From assembly GCA_003991915.1 (NCBI GenBank), contig RQTK01000771.1, positions 158,063 to 222,062 of the forward strand: 64,000 nucleotides of DNA. Reading direction: 5' to 3'. The notes beneath the pieces are model-generated. The model searched no databases. It saw nothing but the letters and a program-made list of their open reading frames with translations, and was not told the DNA's origin. Each line of letters opens with the position of its first letter. The stretch's first letter is position 1. The position numbers were made by a program, and so were the translations under genes. Below are positions 12,469 to 31,352 of the stretch, piece after piece. The DNA comes from Elysia chlorotica (Eukaryota; Mollusca; Gastropoda; Plakobranchidae).

Positions 12469-13617
12469 TATAGGCCTACAGAGTGAAATAAAATTATTGT
12501 GGTGCACAGCCTTCTTGTTTACTATATCGATAGAAATATGATACCTATTATATAATGGGTACCGGTATCTTGTAAAATTTCTAAAGAAACATTAGATATG
12601 TAGTGCGTATCTACTTAGGCAACAATAAAACCCTTCTGTTTTCAGTTCGCACAATCTGAAAAGGGTGCGAGCAGAAAATACAAGTTCAAAAATGAAGAAA
12701 CATAATTAATTGGTTTACACTTCATCCTAAATCTACAGGGGACTGAGTGCATGCACTTTAGTGTTTCTGTCCAAATATTGCAGTTTGCAAGCTTTTTTTT
12801 AGATAAGTGATCAGACAACAATGAATATCACAATAATTCCATTGGACATTTTATTTAAGTATATGAGAAGGAGACTAGAATTTTTTTTTCATGCTCAACT
12901 ACTTTTCCTATTCACACATATTACCATTCAATCATCAATGTCACCACTATCTTATCTCAAAATGTTTTTAGCGTCCTTCAATACCATGTAATTGATGAAT
13001 GTTTTGTCCATGTTTAAATCAGTGTACATATTAGCCAGGCTTACAAAAATTGGTGCCGTATAGCTCAACCATTTAATTTTAATAGTCGAGCAGGAGGTCT
13101 ACTGTTCTAAACTTCACTGGTGAACTTCTCTCCATATTGCAAGTCTTCACAAAGAAACAAGGAGACTTTTAAACTATCCATTGATTACACTCATTTGAAG
13201 TTAACTTATATACCATTCTTCAAATATTTAAGTTCTTTAAACCTAATTGTATGTCGAAGAGTGGAAGGAAATGTAAAAATTATTTTAACCATTTAAAAGA
13301 ATTTTTTTATATACTCTGAAACTTTCCTTGAAATGTTACTTTAATCCTCCTCTGTAAGTATTTATTACCCAAAGTTCTGTTTTGATGTACAAAAAAAAAA
13401 GTATCAGTTGACAGAGTTCCCAGGAATGACAGAAAATGTTATAAAGCATGACATGCAATTTAGAGTTTAGATGATTTGTAGTTTTGTGTTGTTTTTTGGT
13501 ATTTTAAGTTAATTCAAAATTAAAATGGATCTATATGGAAAGTAGTTACTATTTTGTTTGTTTTATGAGCTCAATTTTATAAAGTATGATTTTTTTTCTA
13601 TATGAATAAATGGCAGG

Positions 13618-15948
13618 ATGGACTTTCTTCAAGCTTGCAAAGAAGCAGAAGCAAGTGGAACCTCCAGGCAGCAGTTTCTGAAAGTCTGGGAACAGGAGGC
13701 AAAGATGAAACAAACTGAAAAGGAGCTTAAACTACAGAAGATGCGCACAGAAGCTCAGAGCTCAGGGGTAAAAGTGGATGGCTATAGGGATCAAATGATA
13801 CTGTCTTTCAGTTTCAACTACTAAAGTACTTGATTTTTTAAAACTATTGGACACTGCAAAAGTTAATGCTTTTTAAATTGTTTTTCATTTAAATGGTTAC
13901 TTCATTTTTGGACTTCCTTTTAGAAGCTCTTCTAATACGAGAACTACCAGTCCAATAAAAAGGCGATGTTAAGTGAATCTATCTTGAGATGTCTCTTAAA
14001 GATCAATTTAGACAATGTTGACAGGATTTGGAGTGTAACAGAGAGTATAATAAATTCATGAAAGCAAACTTGATATTGTGAAACAAAAAAACATTCAATG
14101 ATACTTAAGCGAAATGAACATTAGTTTCTAAGTAACATATTTATCTAAACACTAAGATTTCTGTAAAGTAGTTTTATCCACCCAAGAACAAGCAGTGAAA
14201 AAATATTTTTGTGACCTTGTTTTGTCTGACAAAGAATTTGTTCTTGGCTTTCAATTCCACCGAAAAACCTGTTTTAAGAGGGAAGGTTGGAAAACATTTT
14301 TTTTTTCGTCTCTAAAATTCTTTTAATTTACACAGATGAGAATCAGGATGGGGGAGGGGCGGGGATGTGAAAATGCTAGGATAGTTGCAAGCCATCATGT
14401 GGAAGATCAAAGAAATCTTTTTTTCTGTAATCAATATTTTTTTTTGTAAGGCCCCTTAATCTTTGTGTGTGCTAAAACCAACTCCAGTCTTCAATTTAAG
14501 TCTTGACTTGAAACTTTATTGATGAAATGAAATCCAACTTAAATGATGCCTCATTTATGCCTCATTTAAGGACAAACCCTAATTTATTCCCCAAAAGTTT
14601 AGGAAATATTAAATTCAATATTTCAATCAAAACATCTGTCAATATTGAACAATGACATCTATAACAATGCCGTTTCTATGAATGGGATGATTCATGTTCA
14701 ATACTTAAGTAACCAAAACATGGTTTTAAATTTTAGCAAAATATATATATATTTTTTTAATATAAACTATTTGTGTGGCTCATTATTATGCTCAAGCCAC
14801 TTTTAATGCATTTCTATATCGACTAAGATTTATTATTGTCTCCTTATCGTTCACAGACTGGAGGGGATGCACCCATGGTAACCAACATGGTGGAAGCCCA
14901 GCTTCAAAAGTTCTCCATAGAACAACGCCGGGTGCTGGGCAACTTAAGAGAAGAGCTTCAGCAGCAGAACCAGGCTCTCATTGGGGACATCTCAAGACTT
15001 CTCGAGGGTTTCGCGTCCATGGTTGGTCGAGTGGTCAAGGAAGAGCTGGAGGTGGCTGTGTCGCAGCTTAGCTCTAGTCACGTACCCCAAAAACCGAAGA
15101 TCACTGAGCAGAAATCCACCAGGACTTGGTCGAAAGTTCACCAAGAAGAGTCGGCTAGTCAAGAGCTCAGCAGCACTGAGGGTGAGATCCCTTTAAAAGG
15201 TCAAAGTAAAAAAAGTGGCAAGATGCAAACTCAAAAAGCATTGGCAAAACAACAGCAAGGAAATAGTGCAAGCATTAAGTCCCAGCCTATTACAAGCTCT
15301 GCTAATAAGCAAGGGAAAAAAGCAACACCAAATCAGCAACATGGAACTAGTGAAAGCGCTAAATCCCAACCTATTAAGAAATCTGTTAGCAAGCAACAGG
15401 TGAGGAATGGATTACCTACTTCGGAGGTACCAAAATTGTTTACACTAGGTGACAGTATTCGAAATGAAGATGTCATGAGCTCCAGTGTGCACTTTTTTCC
15501 AGAGGACGGACCGGCCAATATGTTAATCTTTGATATCCAAAGGGTGGCGCAGTCAGGCAAAGTCAGCAAGAGCCCGGTGTATTATTTACAGGACTGTCCC
15601 TGCAAGGTGCAGCTTTGTCTCTGGTTTGATGCAGAGAAGAAAATGAATATGCGTGCAACCCTTTGGGGGTTGGCTCCAGAGCCTTTAAGTGCACCAAGGC
15701 TCTTCACATTTAATGGCAGGATAAAAAACAAGGCCTCACAAAGCTATAGTTCCCTATTTTGTTCAGAGAGCTCTGCATTCAAGATGAAAAATGGATCAAA
15801 CTTGTCTGTAAAATTGGAGCCCTCCCTTAAGACTGGAACTGGTGTGTACAGCATGAATTTAGGAGAATTGGTAAAGCGTAGATATATATTGGAAAACAGA
15901 AATTCTATTTCCATTAATTGGACAGTCTCATCAAAAGAAGACCCATAA
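13618..15948 (+). CDS. Two-exon TRAF-like protein with helical N-terminus, join(13618..13767,14857..15948), 413 aa
   Basis: Exon 1 starts at ATG 13618, just after a splice acceptor (AAATGGCAG), so a 5' UTR intron is likely. It ends at GGG|GTAAAA (13767/13768). Exon 2 follows the acceptor CGTTCACAG at 14856. Both edges are phase 0 and the joined frame runs to TAA at 15948. Residues 1-50 are charged and helix-forming (EAKMKQTEKELKLQKMRTEA). Residues about 60-115 are another likely coiled coil (FSIEQRRVLGNLREELQQQN, then EELEVAVSQL). Residues about 120-250 are a low-complexity Lys/Gln/Ser linker. Residues about 270-407 resemble a TRAF-C/MATH sandwich: MLIFDIQRVAQSG, SPVYYL, VQLCLWF, MRATLWGL, LFTFNGRI, ending LGELVKRRYILENRNSISIN. 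Coiled coil followed by a TRAF domain suggests a trimeric adaptor, but there is no RING or zinc finger. The N-terminal 50 residues also recall gag-like helices of invertebrate retroelements. Family call moderate, function unknown. Confidence 0.65.
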
Positions 15949-18900
15949 TGACAGACTTCATTCTTTTGATAAATCAACATTCTATCAAAATTTCTCAACC
16001 AGTTATAGGGTTTATCTAACTCTTTTTTAAAAGTGAGTATTCAAATGATGGAGAATTAATCTTATAATTATTGTGATAAAAGTCACAGCTGTTAGATTTA
16101 ATGTCATTGTAACTCTGTCTATTTGTGCCAAACGTTATTTTAGAATACTGTTTTAACAATAAAACTGTGAAAGTAAAGATAATTTTAAAAGTACCTACAA
16201 ACATATGCATGGAATCTAATATGCCATGTTTGAACATAACTTTTCCTTACAAATATTTATCTTTTTATTTACAACATGCACTTTTAAAAAATGTCATTAA
16301 AGCAAACTAATACATGTATATTATTTATTTGTGTTGTTATAGCTTTACTACCTACCATACCATTCAATTTGCTTCCAAGTCATTCCTTATATTGTTTGGT
16401 TAGTTATCATAAAAGTGTTATAAATAATGTTTTTTTTTGACAATATTGGTAGATGGAGTGTGTGATGAATGGTTTCAATAAGCACATATATTTATATCTG
16501 TCTTTTATGGTTTCATCAAGGAATTTTCGATCATTATGTTGTAATCAACTGATTCTAGATGGGTTTTTTTTCTCTACTGTGCTCCATCTGATAGATTAAA
16601 CTTTTGGGACATACACTTTTTTGTAAGTTTTTATTTTTATTAAAATCAGTTTTACAGCTGTTTGTATACATTTTAGCTTTCTCAAATCCATACATTTCTA
16701 TACCCAGAGCTTTATGTGAAATCATAGTTTTATGCAAATTTTGATGTTTGTGGTGTATTTTATTTTCTAAAATTCATGGGCTTTTATTTTGATGTTATTG
16801 TAGCTGTTTAAAAAAAAAAAAACAGCTCTTGTTAATGAGACATACTTTCACAGTTATATCTTAGCTATTACCAATTATTACTGCATAAGTCAGTGCAGAA
16901 TTAAATTCAGTTCTTTCACATATTGAAAAAACAACAACAGGCAACTATTGTGGTTAATACTTTTTATTTAGTGCAATCTGTGACAGCTGTAAAATGGTTA
17001 TTTTTTCGTCAGTAGTCAAATATTTAAAAAAATGAGAGATGAAAATGTGAAGGCAAAGTTTGTGAATAAGTCTGCAGTTAAGGCTAATACAAGATAACTT
17101 CAAGTTTTAGCAGCTGATAATCCATCAAGTGACTGTAGTTCATCTGTGGTGGGATGAAAAAGAGTCTTTTTTTTTTCTTTGTCTAAATCCTGATGTTACT
17201 ATGAAACAACATAACTGGTGGCAGGCTGACATGTCCTGGTACACCTTTGGTCTCTGTGTGTTTGTGTGTGACATTGTCAGACATAAGCCGTTGGGCACAC
17301 CTTTGAGATAGTCTAGATGAATAGGATCCACTTACCAAAATTTCGATCTAAAGTCTCTTTGAGCTATTGAGTTATGTCACATACACTGTACTTGTGTTCA
17401 AGCTAGACTAGGCAAGGTAGAAATTTATGAAAATAAATTATGTAGATTTATGGAATTTTTTTTTACACATTTCGTGTCAATTCATTTCTTATTATTGAGA
17501 ATAAACTTATAGACCCCTTCATGTTCATTTACAAAGTATTCACTTGATGTCATCCGATTATTTGTTGCTTTTAGCTTTTAATCACTCTACTAATAATTCA
17601 TTCATCTATACTTTTAGAGATAACTTATATTACCTATACAAACATGACGTTGTAATAATATTTAAATCCAGTTCACCCACCTATTTCATGTATAAACTTT
17701 TTACATGTAATAATAATGTGAGTACAGAAAAAGTGCCATGGTTAATTTTAAATTTTTTCTTATTAAGCTGAATCAACATTGGATAAAGTGAAATCTTCAG
17801 CTGATTTTATTTTGTATTTTTTCCCTAACCTTTGTGGGTTCTGGTCTGAAAAATTGTTGTATTTTAGAATAAACTTTTTGCTGTTGTTGTAAGTATGACT
17901 AAAAATTAATTTTGTTTTTAAATCAAGATGTTCAGACAGGTAAAGCATGAATAAAGATTAATCACTGAATTTATACCTCACAATCAGATAGGTTCAATTT
18001 TGTTGGTGCTACCAGTGACATGTTAGAATAAGAACAAAAATGTGTTCATGTTACAATGTTTTAATAATTAATGGGGCATTAATGTTTTGAGGGGTGTGTA
18101 TCTCCTGTTTTATCGAGTAAAATTGCTTGATCCATTCCTATCCTTGGTCTGTGCTAGACTTAAGCTCCATGTACAGTGCACAATTCAAGTCCAGCACTCT
18201 GAATCAGGTCACTCCGAAGATCTCACATTTTAATACAATGTTAAAGGTTTTCGAGGTGTCACAGATACCATTTTTATTTGCACTCTTTATCTTTGTCTCT
18301 CTTTATCTAGAAATATAAAAAGGACCATTAAAAAATATTTTTTTTTCATAACTTATTTTTTTTGGGTTTATGATTCATAGGGTCAAAATTTCTATACAAT
18401 TTAGATCCATAATTTACATTCAATTTTAAGATATCTTGATTGGTTTTGTCTTCTTTTTTGTGATCTTGATGCCTAAGTATTGTTTTAGTGTGATTGTTTT
18501 CCTTGTTCAATGAGCTCAAGTTTTATTGCAGTGTTAACATTAATATGTTGTCTAGGAATAAACACAGAGTTATTTGCAATGAAGACTTACATTTCTCTCT
18601 TGGATTGAAGTGATTCTGTGCTTTGTTACTCTTCTACTATATGGTTCTATTTAAGGAAAAGTGGGGCACAAAAATTAATAACAAATCAGGCAAGAACAAT
18701 GTTCTATGACCTTATAAAAGTCTGAATTATAAGGATTAAAAGAGGAATAACTTAAAGCCTAAGGGGTTGTCATAAAAGGACGTATTTCACTTTATAAATG
18801 CTTTCCTTCTTCCAGTTTCCATGCCACACAGTATTGGCAAGTTTAAGATCAAATTCTAAATGTGAATATTAAATTAGCCGAGTGAGGTGTCATATTACTT

Positions 18901-19418
18901 CAAATACATGTATTCTTAAAAGGCACTGTGCTTTCATCAACTTCTATTAAAATATATCAATTATATCCTTTAGTGATTTGCATAATCTTGCAAAGTACAT
19001 TTACTAATACTATAATTATTTACAAGTAAAATACTTCAATTCCTGTGGTTTGCCCTTTGTTCTCTTTTTGAAAGTTAAGAATCCAATCAATACACATCTG
19101 TAGAAGCCTTTTTTTTAAAGGGACAAGAGCTAAGATTTGAACCATCGAGCTCCACTCGATAATCCAGAGCAATAACAGCTAATCCATCTTACGCACCATT
19201 ATTTCTCAAAGTACGGTTTTCGTTAGTTTTCATAATTATATGTTTAACATCGACAGAGCTGTTTCAAGTAGAAATAAACGATAAACCATTATAATTACGT
19301 TCAATCAATTTATTACGTGAAGTTTATCCGATACTGAAAGTTATACTGACCTCTCAGCTTTAAAGCAACACTAAAAATATTTGTACAACCTTTAATCCGA
19401 GAAACCATAGCTCTATCC
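15949..19418. other. 3' UTR of the TRAF-like gene, then intergenic
   Basis: AT-rich with many T and A runs and several AATAAA words (for example 16158 and 18557). Short ORFs of 60-75 codons show no family motif. Confidence 0.55.
16158..16163 (+). promoter_or_regulatory. Candidate polyadenylation signal of the 413-aa TRAF-like gene
   Basis: AATAAA about 210 bases after the stop at 15948, on the coding strand in AT-rich sequence. Other AATAAA-like words occur further on, so usage is uncertain. Confidence 0.35.
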
Positions 19419-19600
19419 TAGGTCTTAAGAAAGTGTCTATACGGCGATGGGACCCTAGAGCGGAATATACGAACTTGGTCTGACACCGACCAACCAGAAG
19501 GAAAAAACGCGTCCGCCTGAGCAGGGCTCGAACCGGACCTCCTGGATCGAAAGCCGGCGATCTAAATCTAGCGTTACTACTCTCCATCATAATATTATAC
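19419..19600 (-). mobile_element. tRNA-derived SINE, minus strand
   Basis: On the minus strand GGTTCGAGCCC (from 19507-19517) is a B box. The body word CCCTAGAGCGGAATA (19452-19466) recurs at about 31210 as TCCTAGAACGGAATA. Confidence 0.55.
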
Positions 19601-20324
19601 TTGTACAAGATGCTACTGTGCTTTTAGAGTAATTGATGCAGTTACCTGGGAATTGTTCGCTAAGGCGCGGTTCTTTGAACTACGTGAAGATGAGATTACC
19701 GGCTATGCTCAATCATGTTTCGGTCATCCTATTACAAGTCTGTAGGGTAGCACCGCGTCTGGACTCTGCGATGGCTCTTTGAAGATTTCTGCATTTGATG
19801 CAATTGTTTGTCACGAAAGTCGTTATTAGAATAATGATCATTACTACAGCTGTCATCACAACATTGATGAGGGCACTGCGCCTTCAACAACGTACAGGCT
19901 CTACAGGTACTCTAGCAGTCTAGCTCTATCCTCGTCTACTCTACTACGCTTGAGGGTGGGGAAATGGTTTCTCTATGGCGCACGGACCCACGAAAAGTTT
20001 CGCCTGAGGAGGGCACGCACACTTTGATGCACCCGACGGTACAGATGTATACATCATAATAGGTGATCTCAGGGGTAAAGCGCAGTGAGGGATTTCTCCC
20101 ATGTTAGAATCGACTAGAGTGGTAAGAACTGCACATGATATGTACATGTAACAGACTACCTTACAATGTTAATAAATCATATCGTTTTTATTAAGTTTAT
20201 TGATGACTTTATCTCACACATCGTAGGCGGGGGATAAGAGTGAGAGAGATTACCATGTATTATGATGCCGCATGGGCGTCAGGGGAGATTGGGTGCAATC
20301 ATGTAGATGAATGAAGCTCAGTCA

Positions 20325-20410
20325 CAAAATTAAGTGCCAGATAGATCAGTCGGTAGGGCGTTGGATTGATAGGGACAAGGTCTAAATGTTCCCTCTTCAG
20401 AGTCTGACGC
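20325..20410 (+). mobile_element. tRNA-like SINE head remnant
   Basis: AGATCAGTCGGTAGGGCGTT is a good A box; the B box (AGGTCTAAATGTTCC) is degenerate. Not a working tRNA gene. Confidence 0.4.
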
Positions 20411-21569
20411 CCCTGATTTTGATAAAATAATATGGAAACCACAGTGTGATCATCGCAATTGTCGTTGTTACATCCCATTTCTGAGAAATATTCTCTACAT
20501 CTGCTTGCTTTGTCAGATTTGTCCAATTCTTCTACAAATAATATTGATAGGTAGCACTGTATCGATAATGCATTACAAGTGCAGCTTGTTATTTCGGCCT
20601 CTTCCTCTTTCTTTCGGCTCAATCAGTTAGTGCGCTTGACGAACGAGCAAGAGTCCCCAGGTCCTTTATTTTTCTTGCCTGGTACCTCTATATTCGCACA
20701 GTCTTGGTTCTTCCTGAAATCACATGGTAGTAAAGCTTCAGAAATGACTCCTAGAAGCGCTGGGCTAGATTTAGTACATGTACCAGTACACAGCATGTAG
20801 GAAGATGAGTCGCATAGGGGCCATGAGACCTAGGATAAATAGGAGAGTTGTGCACCATAGACGGGGTATTGTGAGTAGAGACTCGGCAAAGAAAGAGAAA
20901 CCTCAGCAGTGGTCACACGATACCCTTGCTCTTCCCAAAGTTGTGCCATTGGTGCGAAACGCAAATACCTGTTGTACGTGGAAGGCAAATGTAAGTTGTG
21001 TATGGCGCAGCTTTGCTGAGATAGATCACTATTTTCACCATTCTCACTGAATGTTGACTCGCTATTGGCAAAGATTATTGGGCTGGTGGCTCAAGAGTAT
21101 CATCGTTTCAATAAACTAATGTGCACTTTAAAGTAATCATTTTGTACCGTAAACAGTATTGACTCAAGAAGTACCCCATAGTGGTGATAAGGGTTTAGAG
21201 CATCGCTTATTTTGTATGTTTGTTATTTCTTTATTGTTATGTTTTTTCGTTGGTTTTTTTTTTCGTTTTTTTTTCAGCTTTGTATTTTGAAATGAACGTT
21301 TCAACAAAGCCATCCCGTACACTCAAATCTTATGGTTGTTTGTAAGTGCTAATAAGACACGCTTTCCTCTGTTAGGTCGGTGTTTGTACACGTAAAATGT
21401 GACCAGCCAAGTTCCGTGCATCGCGTTCTGGTGTTCCGTCAGCGTATACATGTAGTATCTTTCGTAAGACCTAGGTAACTTTAAACTGGGACTGGTCTCC
21501 GCTTTTACCAAACCCAGAAAGAATGATTGCATGAGTGTTTGTTTCAATTTTATTTGCCTGCTTACTTGC

Positions 21570-21572
<3 letters not shown>

Positions 21573-21624
<52 letters not shown>

Positions 21625-21640
21625 CTCTCTCTCTCACCCT
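21573..21640. repeat. (CT)n microsatellite
   Basis: CT array with a single G interruption; the minus-strand Arg/Glu ORF over it is an artefact. Confidence 0.95.
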
Positions 21641-21976
21641 CTTTCTCTCTGTCGCACTTCCTAGATTTGCTGAATAACCCTCTACGGCGATGTGGGCACA
21701 GCTTTTAAGCAAACAAATGACCACCCTGTCGCCATTCAAAGCACTAGCCCGCTACACTACGGGCGCTCTATTCTATTTTTCTTCTTTTGATCATTTCCTG
21801 GAAAGTTCTGTAATCGACATTGACCTCCCGCAAAGTTTACACGCTAAGTAAAAACCACACGTGCCCCTCTAGCTTATGTAAGGTTGTATCCCAGGTAATA
21901 TGAAATGTATATATATATATATGATATTCTTGTAATTTCAAACCGGGCAGTTTATGTTGCTCGATGGAGGAGGTAA

Positions 21977-21977
<1 letters not shown>

Positions 21978-22016
<39 letters not shown>
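21978..22016. repeat. (CT)n microsatellite
   Basis: About 19 CT units. A short (AT)n tract lies upstream at 21908-21921. Confidence 0.93.
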
Positions 22017-22019
<3 letters not shown>

Positions 22020-22454
22020 GTTACCTCATCCGCCCCTTTCCCATTTTTAAATTGTATTGTGATTTTATATAGTAATCTTATATAATGTCTTTCCACCAAT
22101 GTATAAACATGTATGTATTTGTGTTAGTGTAATTTTAAATTTTACGCAAGTGAAGTTTTACGCAAACTCCACATAATTATAAACTTAGGCCTATGGATTA
22201 TTCTAATAAATTCAGATCAGCAAATTCACGCTTTTTTCTGGCGGTTTTTACAAATTAAAAATAGGATTATTCTCTTATGGAGTTCTAAAAATAATGTTCA
22301 CAATAATGATCCAAGTCTTTCGATCTTTGACTTTTCTATGCCTTGGTTTTATCTGGGGGTTTTGTTTGTTTGTGTTTGTCGGTATGTCGGTCTGTCTCTC
22401 TGCTTGTTCTGTCTACGTCTGACATCCTCTATGTAATTATAACTCATCTGCTCT

Positions 22455-22457
<3 letters not shown>

Positions 22458-22525
<68 letters not shown>

Positions 22526-22530
22526 AGACA
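22458..22530. repeat. (CT)n joined directly to (AG)n: inverted-repeat microsatellite
   Basis: A CT run to 22488 meets an AG run from 22490. The arms are complementary, so the stretch can form a hairpin of about 28 bp; G-rich sequence follows. Confidence 0.9.
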
Positions 22531-22732
22531 GAGAGAGACCGAGGCAGAGACAGAGAGACAGAGGGAAAATTAACCAGAGGAAGGCAAAGTCTGAATGAGA
22601 GGGAGATAATTACGAGATTGCAGAGAAAAGGTCGACAAACAGCGTGTGGCACAGGGCGAGGAAAAAAACCAGAGAGAATGTACAATTATGAAAGGAGAGA
22701 GGGGGGCGATATAAAAAAAAGAAAGAGACAGA

Positions 22733-23011
22733 GAGTTGAGTTGAGTTGGTTTACGGTCCAACGTTAGCGGCATGTAGGTTATATTGTGGACGGATCCCAA
22801 GACTGACGTCTGACAATTTTATGTGCTGTCATACTCGAGACAGTTTACGAAGACGTGGCTCCTATCTCAGTCAGTCACATTATAGTGACACCGACCCAGT
22901 CAGTTACAGAGGACGAAATCAGATAAATACATTTTTAATTTATCATGGAATTCCAATCGCGGACATCTCATTTTGGAGACGAATGTTCTACCACTTGAGC
23001 CAGTTCGCCTT
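22733..23011 (-). mobile_element. Near full-length tRNA-derived SINE, minus strand
   Basis: Read on minus: head GGCGAACTGGCTCAAGTGGT with AGAACATTCGTCTCC (from 23010 leftwards), a body with GTGTCACTATAATGTGACTG and TCTTGGGATCCGTCCACA, and a 3' end with CCAACTCAACTCAACTC running into CT-rich sequence (22733 leftwards). Related pieces lie at 1616, 11183, 29930 and, for the head, 2284. Confidence 0.7.
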
Positions 23012-23019
23012 CGAAGCAG

Positions 23020-23031
23020 AGAGAGAGACGG

Positions 23032-23064
<33 letters not shown>

Positions 23065-23080
23065 TAGAGAGAGAGAATTG
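23020..23080. repeat. (GA)n/(GATA)n microsatellite
   Basis: GAGA with a GATA block, adjoining the head of the SINE at 23011. Confidence 0.9.
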
Positions 23081-23377
23081 ACTGCACGGGAAGTGTGCAA
23101 GTCAGTCCTTGTTTATCATGCTCCCAAAGGGAAGCTGACAGTAGTAATATACAGGTTCCGAAACAATAATGCTAATGGTTGGAGAGACCTGCGTTAAGAA
23201 ATAAGCCTTCAAACTGGACGCACAAAGAAAACAAGCACATCGTAAAAGAAAGTGGACCATTGCACTTGCATAAAATGAGAATGAAAAGAATGGAGAATGG
23301 AAAAGAAGAGGCAGCACCAGCTCTCAGTCTCAGAAGACAAGTTTACTATTGCAGTAGCCTTAACACGTCTGAGTAAC

Positions 23378-23526
23378 AAGAGAGAGGGTGAGAAAGAGAG
23401 AGAGTGAGTGAGAGAGAGAGAGTGAGAGAGAGAGAAAGTTAGAGAGAGAGAGGGGGAGAGATAGAGAGAGAGAGAGAGAGAGTTAGAGAGAGAGAGGGGA
23501 GGGGGGAGGGAAAGAGAGAGAGAGGT
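23378..23526. repeat. Impure (GA)n array with GTGA and GTTA variants
   Basis: About 150 bases of GAGA interrupted by GTGAGTGA, GTTA and G runs. It lies about 600 bases upstream of the vestigial-like start. Confidence 0.92.
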
Positions 23527-24139
23527 TTGTTTACTCACGCCAGCCTATGGTAGCGGCCTGCATTTTGAGTCGCCTTCTTGGCTCCGCCTCTCGCCCGTCA
23601 ATCATCGCTTGGAGGAACTCCCTATCCAGTAGGAAGCGAGCCTGTGGAGCATCTCTCCTGCCCCCTGAATTCTCTGACGGCGCAAGGCACTGATGCTAGT
23701 GCATCGGCAACAATCTGCTGTTTCTCCGCCCAGAAGCATTTTTGCTGCATACATTCAATAGACAGCATTCCGATCAGAAGAGGCTGCACTCGCTAGACTG
23801 TAAGAGCGCCGTCCGTCATACCTCATACTCTTTCCTTCCATTTTCTTCATTACGTGGTTCCTCAACAGTGTACCTTATACACCGAATCATTGTGACACAA
23901 AAGCCATCGCCTTTAGTATACGTATCTACTTAATGTCTGTTACAAGACCAGTGAAAACTTTTTTCTTTATTCAAGACTTGAAGCTTTTTAGCTACACGTG
24001 TGGATGTTAGCCATAAAGTTGTATATCTAAAGAAATCTACTAAGAGCAGCTTGAGTAAAGACGAAGATCTACGACTACGAGTGTCTCGGAGGGAGAGAAG
24101 CAGAGAGCTGAGGTATTCCAGGATCGCGTAGCGTGGAGC

Positions 24140-30825
<6,686 letters not shown>

Positions 30826-31179
30826 AGTGAAACCGGAGAGAGAAATATATTAAAAGTCTGCATTATGGGATGGACACCACCGAATTGAACGTTCCAATAT
30901 TACCAGATGCTGTGTAAAAATATCAATATCAACGTAAAACACACTACTTCATGTACATATCAAGTCAAACGAAAGAAAAAAAAAAGAATTTTATGACTCA
31001 CACAAAACTAGGAGACATATTTCCACATTGCTGAGAATTATAAAACAAACAAGCAAACAAACATGTAGGCCTACATTTTCAAATGTGCTTTTAAACAATA
31101 CAAATGGTTATATTTTGACTCTATATTTTTTAGTCGGAAAAAAAAAACGAATTTGTCTTGTCTTTTAACATCGCCTAAG

Positions 31180-31352
31180 CTCTAGATAAAGAACCAATGC
31201 AGCGACGGTATCCTAGAACGGAATACCCAGCCAGGCACATGATACTGATACAGACTCAACAAGTAGAGTGAAAAACAAAACGGCAAGGGCAGGTTTCGAG
31301 CCACACCTTCCGTTTAGAAGCAGTGCGCTCTACCCTTGGATCACAGAGGCCA
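31180..31352 (-). mobile_element. tRNA-derived SINE, minus strand, same family as 19419-19600
   Basis: Shares TCCTAGAACGGAATAC (31210-31225) with the copy at 19.4 kb. A degenerate B box (GGCTCGAAACC on minus, near 31290-31303) is followed by an A-box-like GGTAGAGCGCAC. It lies about 350 bases after the vestigial-like stop. Confidence 0.5.

Noticed and set aside
20778-21050. 90-aa Arg-rich ORF, MYQYTACRKMSRIGAMRPRI...
   Set aside because: No recognisable domain; the sequence looks non-coding and lies among SINE remnants.
23760-23772. CATTCC word upstream of the vestigial-like gene, a possible TEAD site
   Set aside because: A single six-base match is expected by chance; no cluster of such sites.
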